Assembly (NCBI RefSeq): GCF_900169305.1 | Contig: NZ_FWDP01000004.1 | Span: forward strand, 682,001 to 746,000 | Reading direction: 5' to 3' | DNA length: 64,000 nt | Origin: Marinilactibacillus piezotolerans | GTDB taxonomy: Bacteria; Bacillota; Bacilli; Lactobacillales; Carnobacteriaceae_A | Shown: one piece after another, positions 19,259 through 27,424 of the stretch | Numbering within the stretch: position 1 is the first letter of the stretch | How the letters are laid out: every line of letters begins with the position of its first letter | Program-made: the position numbers and the translations under genes | Notes under the pieces: model-generated | Told to the model about the DNA's origin: nothing | The model's database searches: none | Seen by the model: the letters and a program-made list of their open reading frames with translations, nothing else

Positions 19259-20585
19259 CTTCGTCCTCCTCTTCATGCAACCAGGTAGATAAGTTAGTGG
19301 TTGACAGGAGTGAAGTATAAGCTGGATGAAAGAAAAAGTCTTTTTGCTGCAGATCTTCCAGCGTCTGTTTCGTTTGGATCGCTAACGCCAGGATATTGAT
19401 TTTTTCTAATATATCAGTCTTTGAAACCAGTTGTGCACCAAGCAGAACGCGGCTCGATTCATCATAGATCCACTTGATCATCACCGTTTCTGAATTCGAC
19501 AAGCTGTTTAGACGGACTTCCTGTCGAACCGATTTGACCGTTTGGCTGGTAAACAAACTTTCGGCCTCTGTGATTCCTGTGCTGGCAATGTAATAGCCAA
19601 ACACAAATGTTCCGATGGTACGGAGAGAACCTTTAAAAGGGATATTTGCTCTTTCTATATTCGACGCTGCCACAATCCCTGTTCGAACGGCATTGTTTAC
19701 GAGCGGGATATAAGCCATTTCACTATCTTCACCGAATGTTAACTGAATACAGTCCCCGATCGCAAAAACATCTTTCGCCGAAGTCCGCATATATTCGTCC
19801 ACCGCAATCGTCTGGTCCATATGAAGCTGAATGTGCTCATCCAAAAAATGCAAATCAGGTCTGACGTTAACACTCAATAGTACCGTATCACTTGTTATCG
19901 AATCTGTTCCCAACTGGATAACAGCTGACTGTTCTGCTTCAGATTGAATCGCCGAAACGGTTTCGTTCAACCTCAAGTCGACCCCTTGTTCATTCATCTT
20001 TCTTTGAACCGGCTGAATCATCTCTTCATCAAAATATTTGAATAAGACGTAGTTCATACTTTCAATCAGGGTGACTTGTTTCTGCTGACGGCTCAGTAAA
20101 TCCGCTGCTTCAATGCCTACCTGACCACCACCGATAATAGCTACACGCTTACTCGCTTTAATCGTTGCAAGTGCCGCTTCCGCTTCCTCATGACGCTTGT
20201 ATCTTACAACCTGTTCGCTGTCACTGCCAATGATTTTTTGAGAAAGCTGACTAGAGCCTGTTGCAATAATCAACTTATCATAGGTCAATTTTTCTTCTAT
20301 TCCGTTTTGATCATAAATGACTTCTTTTAATACTGAGTGGATTTTTTTAACGGTTGTATTTAATTGAAAATGAATCTGTTGGACTTTTAATTGTTTTTCT
20401 GTGATAAAATAGGCCTCATCTAAAGAGCGGATTTGATCGTTCCAATATAAGTGCAGACCATTGGGAATATAGCCTAACGTAGGCTGTTTCTCCAGTAAAA
20501 TAACTTCTGCATCTTTATGCTGCTTACGAACTTCCAGCGCTGCTGCTACTCCCGCATATGACGCGCCGATAATGACTACTTTCAT
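19248..20585 (-). CDS. FAD/NAD-dependent pyridine nucleotide-disulfide oxidoreductase lacking the redox cysteine
   Basis: The 445-residue protein follows the NADH oxidase/CoA-disulfide reductase fold: FAD motif VVIIGASYAGVAAA at residue 3, NAD motif VAIIGGGQVGIEAADLL near 146, a second FAD motif DVFAIGDCIQL near 275 and the C-terminal dimerisation domain. The usual SFLSCG active-site loop near residue 42 reads LGYIPNGLHLYW, so the peroxide- or disulfide-reducing cysteine is absent. In NADH oxidases, loss of this Cys diverts the reaction to hydrogen peroxide; here the acceptor is unknown. An AGGAGA site precedes the ATG. It forms a coupled pair with the Mga-like regulator. Confidence 0.8.
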   Translation of the reverse strand: MKVVIIGASYAGVAAALEVRKQHKDAEVILLEKQPTLGYIPNGLHLYWNDQIRSLDEAYFITEKQLKVQQIHFQLNTTVKKIHSVLKEVIYDQNGIEEKLTYDKLIIATGSSQLSQKIIGSDSEQVVRYKRHEEAEAALATIKASKRVAIIGGGQVGIEAADLLSRQQKQVTLIESMNYVLFKYFDEEMIQPVQRKMNEQGVDLRLNETVSAIQSEAEQSAVIQLGTDSITSDTVLLSVNVRPDLHFLDEHIQLHMDQTIAVDEYMRTSAKDVFAIGDCIQLTFGEDSEMAYIPLVNNAVRTGIVAASNIERANIPFKGSLRTIGTFVFGYYIASTGITEAESLFTSQTVKSVRQEVRLNSLSNSETVMIKWIYDESSRVLLGAQLVSKTDILEKINILALAIQTKQTLEDLQQKDFFFHPAYTSLLSTTNLSTWLHEEEDEDEI

Positions 20586-20697
20586 AACGATCTCCTTCTA
20601 TCTTCTATGTAAAGTCAGTATACCACAGTCAATATTCTATTATATGATTGATTGTATCTTAATATTATGTATTCGGTTCTAACTGTTCAATTGACTT

Positions 20698-20726
20698 AAA
20701 AAGAAGCCCAATATAGGACTTCTTTT
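20698..20726 (-). terminator. Possible terminator
   Basis: AAAAGAAGCCC pairs with GGACTTCTTTT except for one mismatch. It lies between the decayed toxin gene and the flavoprotein gene and would close transcription from the former. Confidence 0.5.
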
Positions 20727-20838
20727 AGAAATTGATATTGAATTGTAATGATTCATTCAATAGATTCCTTTTGTTATCATAATCAACATTTATTCGAAGG
20801 GATTATTTAGAAAATCATTATAGTTTATTCTTTATTTA

Positions 20839-21099
20839 TTACTCATAATGCGCCCATGCTGAATAAATACTGACAACCTTTTCAACTTCATCAACACGAT
20901 AGACAACTCTATGCTGTCGGTTTATCCTTCTCGAATACCGATTTTCAACTTTTGTAAGAAGCTTTTCAAATGACTGTGTTTTTTTGTAAGGGTTCTCTTT
21001 TAAGGTATCTATTATATCCTTAACTTGATCTTTCAAATTGCTCTTTGCTACATTTTTTAAGTCTCTTTTTGCTGAATTCTTGATTTGAATTTTATACTT
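20839..21099 (-). pseudogene. YoeB/Txe-type toxin remnant without a proper start
   Basis: The C-terminal 65 codons match RelE-fold YoeB/Txe mRNA interferases: a TQSFEKLL segment, YSRRINRQHRVVYRVDE (with the Arg and His expected of the active site) and the terminal SAWAHYE. The frame remains open upstream for about 21 codons (KYKIQIKNSAKRDL and on), which is the expected N-terminus of the family, but no start codon stands before it; a stop lies a few codons further up. Only an internal TTG at 21036 could start a shortened protein. No antitoxin gene is seen upstream. It is most likely an inactivated toxin. Confidence 0.65.
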
Positions 21100-21290
21100 C
21101 TTAAATAATAAATTTCATAATCTTTAATCTAAAACGTTGCAATAGAACTATTTCGCTTTCATTCAAATTCAATTTTAAAATAGTTCTCTTGAAAAAAACT
21201 TATCATAAAAACCCTTTCAATATTATAAGGATTTTAATATACTGTTTGTAAGGTTATCTTATATTGCGCATATAATTGAACCCCATTATG

Positions 21291-21367
21291 GTGATGGTTA
21301 TCTCAAAAAAGCTGCAGCAACTCTCTACCCGGCCGGGAAGTACAGCTTGTCTTGTGATAATCGTCAC
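21291..21367 (+). promoter_or_regulatory. Structured leader upstream of the ComK-like gene
   Basis: Nested pairings span 77 bases. An outer 12-bp stem pairs GTGATGGTTATC (21291-21302) with GATAATCGTCAC (21356-21367), with two G-U pairs. A middle stem pairs AAGCTG (21309) with CAGCTT (21343). A GC-rich apical hairpin is CCC-GGCC-GGG near 21328-21337. A TATAAT box at 21271 could start transcription just before it. The element ends 23 bases before the ATG. I do not recognise it as a known riboswitch class. Confidence 0.45.
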
Positions 21368-21390
21368 TAAATTATGAAGGGATTGTATGT

Positions 21391-22230
21391 ATGGAAATAG
21401 AAGATCTAAATAAACAAGAGATTATCAGTAAAATTCAGTACAGGTTTCAACCTGTACCGGTTGTTCGTGAGTCATATCAACCTTATCAGTCTGTTCCGCC
21501 GATTCATCAGTTTCATTTTGATCGCATTCAAGAGTATCTTGACTTTGCGATTAATCAGGAGAGTATTGCCATCGATGACGATACTCTCTATGTACATGAC
21601 TTATCGAGATCCTCAGAAACAGCGTTCAACAGCCTGATTCTGCAAGCTGACGGCGCTGCGCTTAAAAGTCTGGAGAAGACAAATGTCATCATGAGTCGCT
21701 ACTTCTCTACAAGAGCTGCCTATCATTCTATGCAGTTTCTTGGTAAAACGGTCAACGTAACGCGAAAGGTTCCATATGTCTATGGGCATATTATTTTCGC
21801 CCCCACTAACGGGCCATCAAAAAAATCAGTCAGCTGGATTGGGCTGCATCATCTCGTAGCAATCATTTCAAAGGATAGAGGAACATTGATCAAAATGAAG
21901 AATTACCATGAACTGACGCTTGATATTCCAAAGCAGCAAATTGATTCGATGGTTGACCGATCCTTACCAATGTTTTCAGCCGAACTGGATAGTTACCATA
22001 TGTTAAAACACTGGTTCGAAGAGAAATCTAAGTTGTATAAAGATAATTATCTGTCTCGAGCACATGCTGCTTATGTGAAAGACCATCCTGTTATAGAACC
22101 AGTTGATGGAATCAGTCGTTCTCATTTAAATGCTGCCGTTCATTTAATTAATACTTTTTCAGAGGAAGGACAGTCTTTCGGCAAAGAAATTAAAGAATTG
22201 CTTTCTGAATTTGGAACACTAGATTGTTAA
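21391..22230 (+). CDS. ComK-like competence transcription factor
   Basis: The 279-residue protein aligns over about residues 90-200 with Bacillus ComK. A SRYFSTRAAYHSMQFLGKTV segment corresponds to ComK's CRFFGSSYAGRKAGT region. This is followed by VTRKVPYVYGHIIFAPTNGP and SVSWIGLHHL, matching the ComK block of a hydrophobic strand, FPT and W-I-x-x-x-H. The N-terminal 80 residues are an extra extension compared with ComK (about 190 residues). ComK activates DNA-uptake genes in Bacillus and Listeria. An AAGGGA site precedes the ATG, and a terminator follows. Its targets in this organism are unknown; a ComX-like sigma factor is encoded 13 kb away. Confidence 0.7.
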   Translation: MEIEDLNKQEIISKIQYRFQPVPVVRESYQPYQSVPPIHQFHFDRIQEYLDFAINQESIAIDDDTLYVHDLSRSSETAFNSLILQADGAALKSLEKTNVIMSRYFSTRAAYHSMQFLGKTVNVTRKVPYVYGHIIFAPTNGPSKKSVSWIGLHHLVAIISKDRGTLIKMKNYHELTLDIPKQQIDSMVDRSLPMFSAELDSYHMLKHWFEEKSKLYKDNYLSRAHAAYVKDHPVIEPVDGISRSHLNAAVHLINTFSEEGQSFGKEIKELLSEFGTLDC

Positions 22231-22249
22231 TTGACTTATGAACCGAATT

Positions 22250-22287
22250 AGACCGTTGCTTATCCTATAGAAATTAAACAATGGTCT
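22250..22287 (+). terminator. Terminator of the ComK-like gene
   Basis: AGACCGTTG pairs with CAATGGTCT (one G-U pair) around a 20-base loop, followed by TTTCTGTTT. Confidence 0.65.
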
Positions 22288-22730
22288 TTTCTGTTTGATC
22301 AATTTTTTACTATTCAGAGAACATTCTTTATGATAAAACCTAATTTTTAATTAGAGTCCTTTCTTTTCATCCACTACAAAATAGGATGAAATTTGAACCC
22401 TTCTTCAAATTATTCCCAATAACTGAATGAATTGTCATACAATAAGAGTACACCTTCGTTTCAAGGTCAAATAAATGCATTTACTCAATCTCTTGTAACT
22501 TCAACTCAAATTATTGTGATTATTATTTAAAACTTTTCAGTTCTCTCGTTTCTTTTTTCTCTATAAGTTAAAACTACCGTTTATTTTTCAACATAAATTC
22601 TATTGTTAAAGAATACATTAGAATACTATATAACTTTAAATAAAAATAACAAGTTATAAATTTACATTTACTTTATGAAAAACTATCATAGTTTCTATAA
22701 AATAGTGAAAAATTTTAGGAGAAATGACAC
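22288..22730. other. AT-rich intergenic region, nothing recognised
   Basis: About 440 bases, very AT-rich, with stops in all frames. It should carry the promoter for the small gene at 22731 but shows no obvious operator or remnant. Confidence 0.3.
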
Positions 22731-23066
22731 GTGCATTTAAAATTTAGCGCCGAAGACAAGCGCGATATTGAGGCTCTTGTTAAGCAATTGGATATATCAA
22801 AAGAAACTTATGTGCTAAATCTTCATAAAAAGAATGCTATGACGAGAGAAGCGTTGAAAGACAATGAACAATTTAGAGGTTTCGTAGAAGATTATCATCG
22901 GATGCTCGATAATCTCTATGACAATAATCAAGCTTTAAAAGATATGATTGAAAATAACGATGATGCCGAGGTGATTGATGCAATTCTTAACTTTTTAGAA
23001 ACTACAGTCAGAGATCCCATGTTCTTAACACAGCTATATGGAATCTATAAAAAACAGAACAGCTAA
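22731..23066 (+). CDS. Hypothetical helical protein
   Basis: This is a 111-residue, highly charged and almost certainly all-helical protein with no signal peptide or membrane segment. It begins at a GTG behind TAGGAGA; the nearby ATG in another frame stops after seven codons. The terminal part (VIDAILNFLETTVRDPMFLTQLYGIYKK) looks like a helical bundle. I do not recognise the family. It is monocistronic and ends at a good shared terminator, which supports it being a real gene. Confidence 0.6.
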   Translation: MHLKFSAEDKRDIEALVKQLDISKETYVLNLHKKNAMTREALKDNEQFRGFVEDYHRMLDNLYDNNQALKDMIENNDDAEVIDAILNFLETTVRDPMFLTQLYGIYKKQNS

Positions 23067-23115
23067 ATTATTTTAAACGGATACTCAAAAGAGCTTGTAT
23101 CTGTCAAATTATATC

Positions 23116-23152
23116 GAAAAAAACCGCTGGTAAAAATTTACCGGCGGTTTTG
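23116..23152. terminator. Bidirectional terminator
   Basis: AAAACCGC-GGTAAA pairs with TTTACC-GCGGTTTT with one mismatch and flanking A and T tracts, between two convergent genes. Confidence 0.8.
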
Positions 23153-23165
23153 CTATTAAGTATGA

Positions 23166-23408
23166 CTAGTTTGCAAAATCAAATGTTTCTCTCTTACTTA
23201 AGGTTTCACCGAATTCTCCAAGAGTCGTTTCATGAAGTACCAATCCTGCTGAAATCAGCTGTAATGAGTCTGGCATTTTATTTGCTGGAGCTCCTTCTAC
23301 AATATGATCCACGTATCTGAATGTATCGTTATACAATACGAGTGCTATCGGAGTATCTAATCCAAATCTATGTATTTCATCGGCCACTTGAAATTTCAGT
23401 AATTCCAA
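23166..23408 (-). CDS. Small hypothetical protein
   Basis: This is an 80-residue open frame ending at the shared terminator. It contains the beta-rich stretches FQVADEIHRFG, IALVLYNDTFRYVDH and LISAGLVLHETTLGEFGETL. There is no signal peptide or membrane helix. I cannot assign a family. Its position directly against a bidirectional terminator argues that it is expressed. Confidence 0.5.
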   Translation of the reverse strand: MELLKFQVADEIHRFGLDTPIALVLYNDTFRYVDHIVEGAPANKMPDSLQLISAGLVLHETTLGEFGETLSKRETFDFAN

Positions 23409-23601
23409 TTCATTGAGACCGCTTAAATTAAACTTATTCAGTTATCTCATTCCTTCCCTTAAACTCATTAGGAATTATTTGTGTTATCTATCACAATTCC
23501 AATGATACTGATCTTCATCTTACTTGTCAAACTGCTTTTAGTAAAAATCAAAAAGAATCTCTATGTAAAATAGTTCAATCCAATTTAGATTACCATATTA
23601 A

Positions 23602-23618
23602 TTGAGAATGATTCTCAA
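23602..23618. promoter_or_regulatory. Fur box
   Basis: TTGAGAATGATTCTCAA is a perfect inverted repeat around a central G and fits the 7-1-7 Fur operator (TGATAATNATTATCA-like). It lies about 63 bases before the flavin-reductase start, in promoter position, so iron-dependent repression is expected. Confidence 0.8.
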
Positions 23619-23681
23619 TTTCAGTATAGTAAAAAGAAAGCACTTAATTTTTGTTGAAAAATTTAATTGGGAGTTGATTGA

Positions 23682-24386
23682 ATGAGAATATATTGGACAG
23701 AAGTTAACCAAATCATTGAAGAAACACCAAATACGAAAACTTATTTATTTAGTTGTCTTGAAGATTTCATTTGGGAAGAAGGCGCTCATACTCATCTTGC
23801 TTTAGAAGGCTTCAACGCTGGTGAGAAACCGAATCGCAGCTTAGTGCGACACATGTCTATCTCTACTCTTCCCCATGAAGAAAAAATCGGTATCACGACG
23901 CGTATCAAAGAAAATGCTTCAGAGTTCAAGACTATATTGAACAAACTTAAGGTCGGCGATAATGTTGCTCTGTTTAAAACAGGATCCCGCATTCAATTAA
24001 AAAGACAGGACAAACCGATTATTCTCCTATCATGTGGCGTCGGTATTGCGACTTTTAGACCCTTGATCTTGCAGTACTTGCAAAATCCTGCTCAAATTAA
24101 AAGCCTTCATTCTTTAAATGTCGATTCTTCTGGGCAATTTTTATTCAGAAATTCGTTTCTCAACGAATCCTCTTTACCTTTGACGACTCAATATGTTGAT
24201 AACCGTTTGGAGTATTACACAGAGTTAAATCAACTCATCCAAAACAATGATGCCCTCTTTTATGTAGTTGGCAGTGACGAATTTTTAAGTGAAACAATTA
24301 GCGCTATGAAAGGCGCTGGCATCTCCCCTAATCAGATTATTTTGGATAAGCATGAAAAGAAAGTTAGTGAATTTCTAGTGGTCTAA
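23682..24386 (+). CDS. Ferredoxin-NADP reductase-fold flavin reductase, iron regulated
   Basis: The 234-residue protein has the FNR two-domain build without an iron-sulfur module. The FAD domain (1-105) carries RHMSISTLP, the R-x-x-S flavin motif. The NAD(P) domain (110-234) carries LLSCGVGIATFRPLI and ends FYVVGSDEFL. It likely passes electrons from NAD(P)H to an iron carrier or oxidase. A GGGAG site precedes the ATG. The Fur box immediately upstream suggests a role in iron acquisition, for example reduction of ferric siderophore or heme, though no transporter gene is adjacent. Confidence 0.8.
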   Translation: MRIYWTEVNQIIEETPNTKTYLFSCLEDFIWEEGAHTHLALEGFNAGEKPNRSLVRHMSISTLPHEEKIGITTRIKENASEFKTILNKLKVGDNVALFKTGSRIQLKRQDKPIILLSCGVGIATFRPLILQYLQNPAQIKSLHSLNVDSSGQFLFRNSFLNESSLPLTTQYVDNRLEYYTELNQLIQNNDALFYVVGSDEFLSETISAMKGAGISPNQIILDKHEKKVSEFLVV

Positions 24387-24408
24387 TGTCTCAAGAAATT
24401 AGAGCAAG

Positions 24409-24459
24409 AAAATAGAACTAGGAAGCAATCTCAAGGTTCGCTTTCTAGTTCTATTTTCT
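24409..24459 (+). terminator. Terminator of the flavin reductase gene
   Basis: A 19-bp stem (24409-24427 with 24441-24459, one G-U pair; core ATAGAACTAG/CTAGTTCTAT) around a 13-base loop, ending in T. Confidence 0.85.
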
Positions 24460-24460
24460 T

Positions 24461-24690
24461 TAAAGTCTTTCTCTGCCCAATTTATTCCCTAAGTCTACTT
24501 GATCATGCTTGTTTTCTTGTGAGATTAAGTCCACCATTTCATTGATACTTAAATGCTTTTGCTTTGGTTCAATCCTTAGTCTATTTCCTTCTGTATAGAT
24601 AAAATTCTCTGTTCCTTACTAAAGCTTCTAATTTTTCAGCTATTTCATTTGGAATCCATACTCCGATATCTTTCCAACATTTGCATATGT
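24461..24690 (-). pseudogene. MazE/AbrB-type antitoxin remnant
   Basis: On the minus strand two overlapping frames together rebuild a MazE-like antitoxin. The first gives IGVWIPNEIAEKLEAL, the swapped-hairpin DNA-binding part. After a frameshift the second gives GNRLRIEPKQKHLSINEMV and DLISQENKHDQVDLGN, the typical acidic toxin-binding tail. At least one frameshift and probably a second near the C-terminus break it. No MazF toxin frame lies beside it, so it is an orphan, dead half of a toxin-antitoxin pair. Confidence 0.6.
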
Positions 24691-24923
24691 GGTCAATGAT
24701 ATATTTTAATAAAATTTTGATGAAAAGCGATTAAAAAACAATGACTTCTTGAAATGTACTTAATATAGACAACCAATTGGGGATAATTTTGATTGTAGAG
24801 GATAAACAAAATCATATTATCAATATGCATTACTATACAGGACACGGACTAAGTGTAAAGTATGACAATTTAGACATAATCCAGCAATTCAAATTGTACG
24901 CGTTTACTTTATGCGCAAAGAGT

Positions 24924-24958
24924 TAGGCAATCAAAACTTTATTTGTCCTGATTGCCTA
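24924..24958. terminator. Hairpin, possible terminator
   Basis: A 10-bp perfect stem TAGGCAATCA/TGATTGCCTA around a 15-base loop, with no strong T run. The stretch between it and the MazE remnant holds a plus-strand open stretch of about 45 codons (near 24780-24926) that I cannot assign. Confidence 0.35.
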
Positions 24959-25161
24959 GCTACTTAAGAGCTTAACTGCATTAAACGTTTAACAAGTAAG
25001 TTTAAATATAATATAAAGATTCTGACTAACTATAGTACTATATGCTTCTGTATAGCATTTAGAAACAATTCATCATTTCGATCCCGATTTAAGGACTCAT
25101 ATATAATTTATTATCTTAAACATTTTTTCATGAATCTTTCTATATGTCATCTTTTTATAAT

Positions 25162-26863
25162 TTATAAAGTTAAATCTTCTGCTGTTACATCAACTGTTTC
25201 TTCAACTGTTGTTCCATTTTCATCAACTAATGTAAATGTGTATGCTCCAATAGAACTTTCATCAATAGGCAACTTCCATTTCAGATTAAATTCCCACGTA
25301 TCTAAAGTATAAGAATGCGCGTTACCTTGTTGTCCAATACTATCCAAGTATTCAGTTTGACCTGTAGCTTGTGGTGTTAAAATTGAACCGTCTGGTAAGA
25401 TCACGTGGCTTAACCTACTAGTGTCAGACGTTGTTATGCTGATGATTGCGTAGGCTTCTCTAGGATCATCCGAATCTAGGCAGCTTTCCTGTTCAATATA
25501 CGACACACTTGCTTGATCGAATTTTAAATTCGTCGATGTCTCTGGCGTTTCTTCCTGTGATTCGGATGATTCGTCATCTTCAATAGGAGTTTCAACGGCT
25601 TTTTCTAATGGTGCTTCCTCAACTGGTTCAGTAGGTAATTCAGGATTTTGGGTTGTCAAGATCAATAAAGAAGACATGAGATACCATACCTTCATTTAAG
25701 AAGTAATCATATCCTTGAGCATCAAGATAATTTCTAATTGTTTCTGTTGCTTCTCGAACTTCTTCATGAGTTGGGAATGGATTTTGTTCTCCTTCGATAC
25801 CTAATAATTCAACTGAATTAAGTTGAACTTTAACGTCCCATTGTGGTTCTTCTGTAAATGTTGAGTCGCCAAATCTTACATGTTCGGATGCTTCTCCTAA
25901 TTCTACACGTAAAGTGTTAAAGAAAGCTTCATTTCTTGTTATTTCTTCTTCAATTGGTTCATTTTCATCATCGTAGTCAGTTTCGTCTTCTGAATCAGTA
26001 GGAGTTTCTTTAACGGGTTCTGTATTATCTTCCTCTTCTACTGGTGTTTCTTCTTCTGGCTCAGATGGGGTTTCTTCTGCAGGTGTTTCTACATCAGATC
26101 CGGTTTCTTCTTCATCTTCTGGCGTTTCTACATCAGATCCGGTTTCTTCTTCATCTTCTGGTGTTTCTACATCAGATTCAGTTTCCTCTTCTTCATCTAC
26201 GTTATCCTGGTCAGATTCGTCGTCAGAGATAACAGGCTGCTCAACAACTGTTTCGGTTTCATCTTCACTACCAGTCACAGGTGTAGTTTCTTGAACATCA
26301 TTTTGAGCTTCTTCAGTTTCTGTTGTTGCTGACTCAGCTACTTGAGCATCTTCAGTCACACGCAAAACTTGTCCTGGAAAAATTAAGTCCTTATTCATGA
26401 TATTATTCCAAGAAACTAAACGTTCAACGGTTGTGTCAAATGATGCAGCAATAGAAGATAATGTGTCGCCGTACACCACTTTATAAGTACCTTCAGCTGA
26501 TTTAGTTCTTGAAGGTGTGAATCCCACAGACGATTCGCCTAAGCGATTTCCTGCATAAATCAGGTTAGGATTTTGAATACCAAACGCACTAATGAATTCT
26601 GAAATACTGAAACCACTAGCTTGCGATAAACCCCAAAGCGTGTCTCCCCAGACAATTTGATATGTAGATAGGTCTTTTACAGTTTTATAACCTTGTATAT
26701 CTTGAGAGATCTCTTCAGGAGTTCTTGCTGTCCATGACTGAGCACTAGCTGTTGCAGGGGCAACAAGATTTGAAGCAATTAGCCCTGCAATTGCCACTGT
26801 TACCCAATTTTTCTTTACCTTACGTAAAACTTTTCTTTGTACAGTTTGTTGTCTTGTCATCAT
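25162..26863 (-). pseudogene. Secreted LysM cell-wall protein gene, split by a +1 frameshift
   Basis: Two overlapping frames form one protein of about 580 residues. Part one (25640-26863) starts at the ATG at 26863 behind GAGGAG. It has a signal peptide cut after ATASA, two LysM domains (YQIVWGDTLWGLS and YKVVYGDTLSSIA), an acidic Glu/Asp/Thr/Pro region with a 13-residue repeat (ETGSDVETPEDEE type) and a small folded part, then stops at TGA 25642-25640. Part two continues in the +1 frame with another acidic linker and an Ig-like end (IGAYTFTLVDENG). The break is at CCA AAA TCC TGA; one base fewer in the A-run restores one frame. It may be a mutation, sequence error or programmed shift. Confidence 0.75.
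26060..26205 (-). repeat. In-gene 39-bp repeat coding an acidic linker
   Basis: About three near-identical copies of a 39-bp (13-codon) unit code for DVETPEDEEETGS-like sequence in the LysM protein. Such linkers change length by slippage and act as a wall-spanning spacer. Confidence 0.7.
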
Positions 26864-27338
26864 AAGTACGATTCTCCTCAATATTTTCTATTTTTTGATA
26901 TCTGCATTAAACATTAAGTTAAAATAGTCAGCCTGATATCAATACCTGAAAAGTATAAATCTAATCAGATTGTAAATAACTATACAGTCTCTTAAATTTG
27001 TACCCCCTTTCATTCACATTCCCTGTTTGCTCATTAAGTTATTAATTATATTATTTAGCAAATCTATTAATTAGTATTTTACATACCTATTACAATTATA
27101 ATGGTTAATTAATAGTTAAAATACTCCTCAATGAATAAAAGGGTCTTTATCTATATCGGACTATTTTAATTTCTGTTAATATTAAAAGTTAATTTATTAA
27201 ATGTTTTGTTTTTTACATGCAGAATATATTATATATCACTTTATTTTTTCTGAAAAAGTAAAATATATAGCTTTCCATTATTTAGTTAACCTGAATACTT
27301 AAACTTTAGCTGCGAAACTGATAACATACATTCGTTAC
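26864..27338. other. AT-rich region upstream of the LysM gene
   Basis: About 475 bases without a gene. It contains an inverted copy of a 13-base word: ACTTTAGCTGCGA at 27303-27315 is the exact complement of TCGCAGCTAAAGT at 27379-27391 in the adjoining EIIA fragment. Otherwise no motif was recognised. Confidence 0.5.
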
Positions 27339-27410
27339 TTAAAAACTTAGTAAAGATTTTAAAGGTGTTTCATTATCTATCGCAGCTAAAGTAATAATTA
27401 ATTGAATCAC
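27339..27410 (-). pseudogene. Fragment of a PTS EIIA (fructose/mannitol type) gene
   Basis: Twenty-three codons on the minus strand read VIQLIITLAAIDNETPLKSL and then stop. They match the C-terminal EIIA part of the regulator encoded at 31659-33704 (IELIITLAAIDNETHLKAL). At the DNA level 27368-27403 and 31781-31816 agree at 34 of 36 bases in the same orientation. The fragment begins 15 bases past the transaldolase stop. It is the remains of a second EIIA copy or of a partial duplication. Confidence 0.7.
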
Positions 27411-27424
27411 TGTGTACTTAAGCC

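Noticed and set aside
25640-25650. -1 slippery heptamer C CCA AAA in the LysM gene
   Set aside because: It fits the X XXY YYZ pattern, but the coherent downstream frame is +1, so a -1 shift would not reach it.
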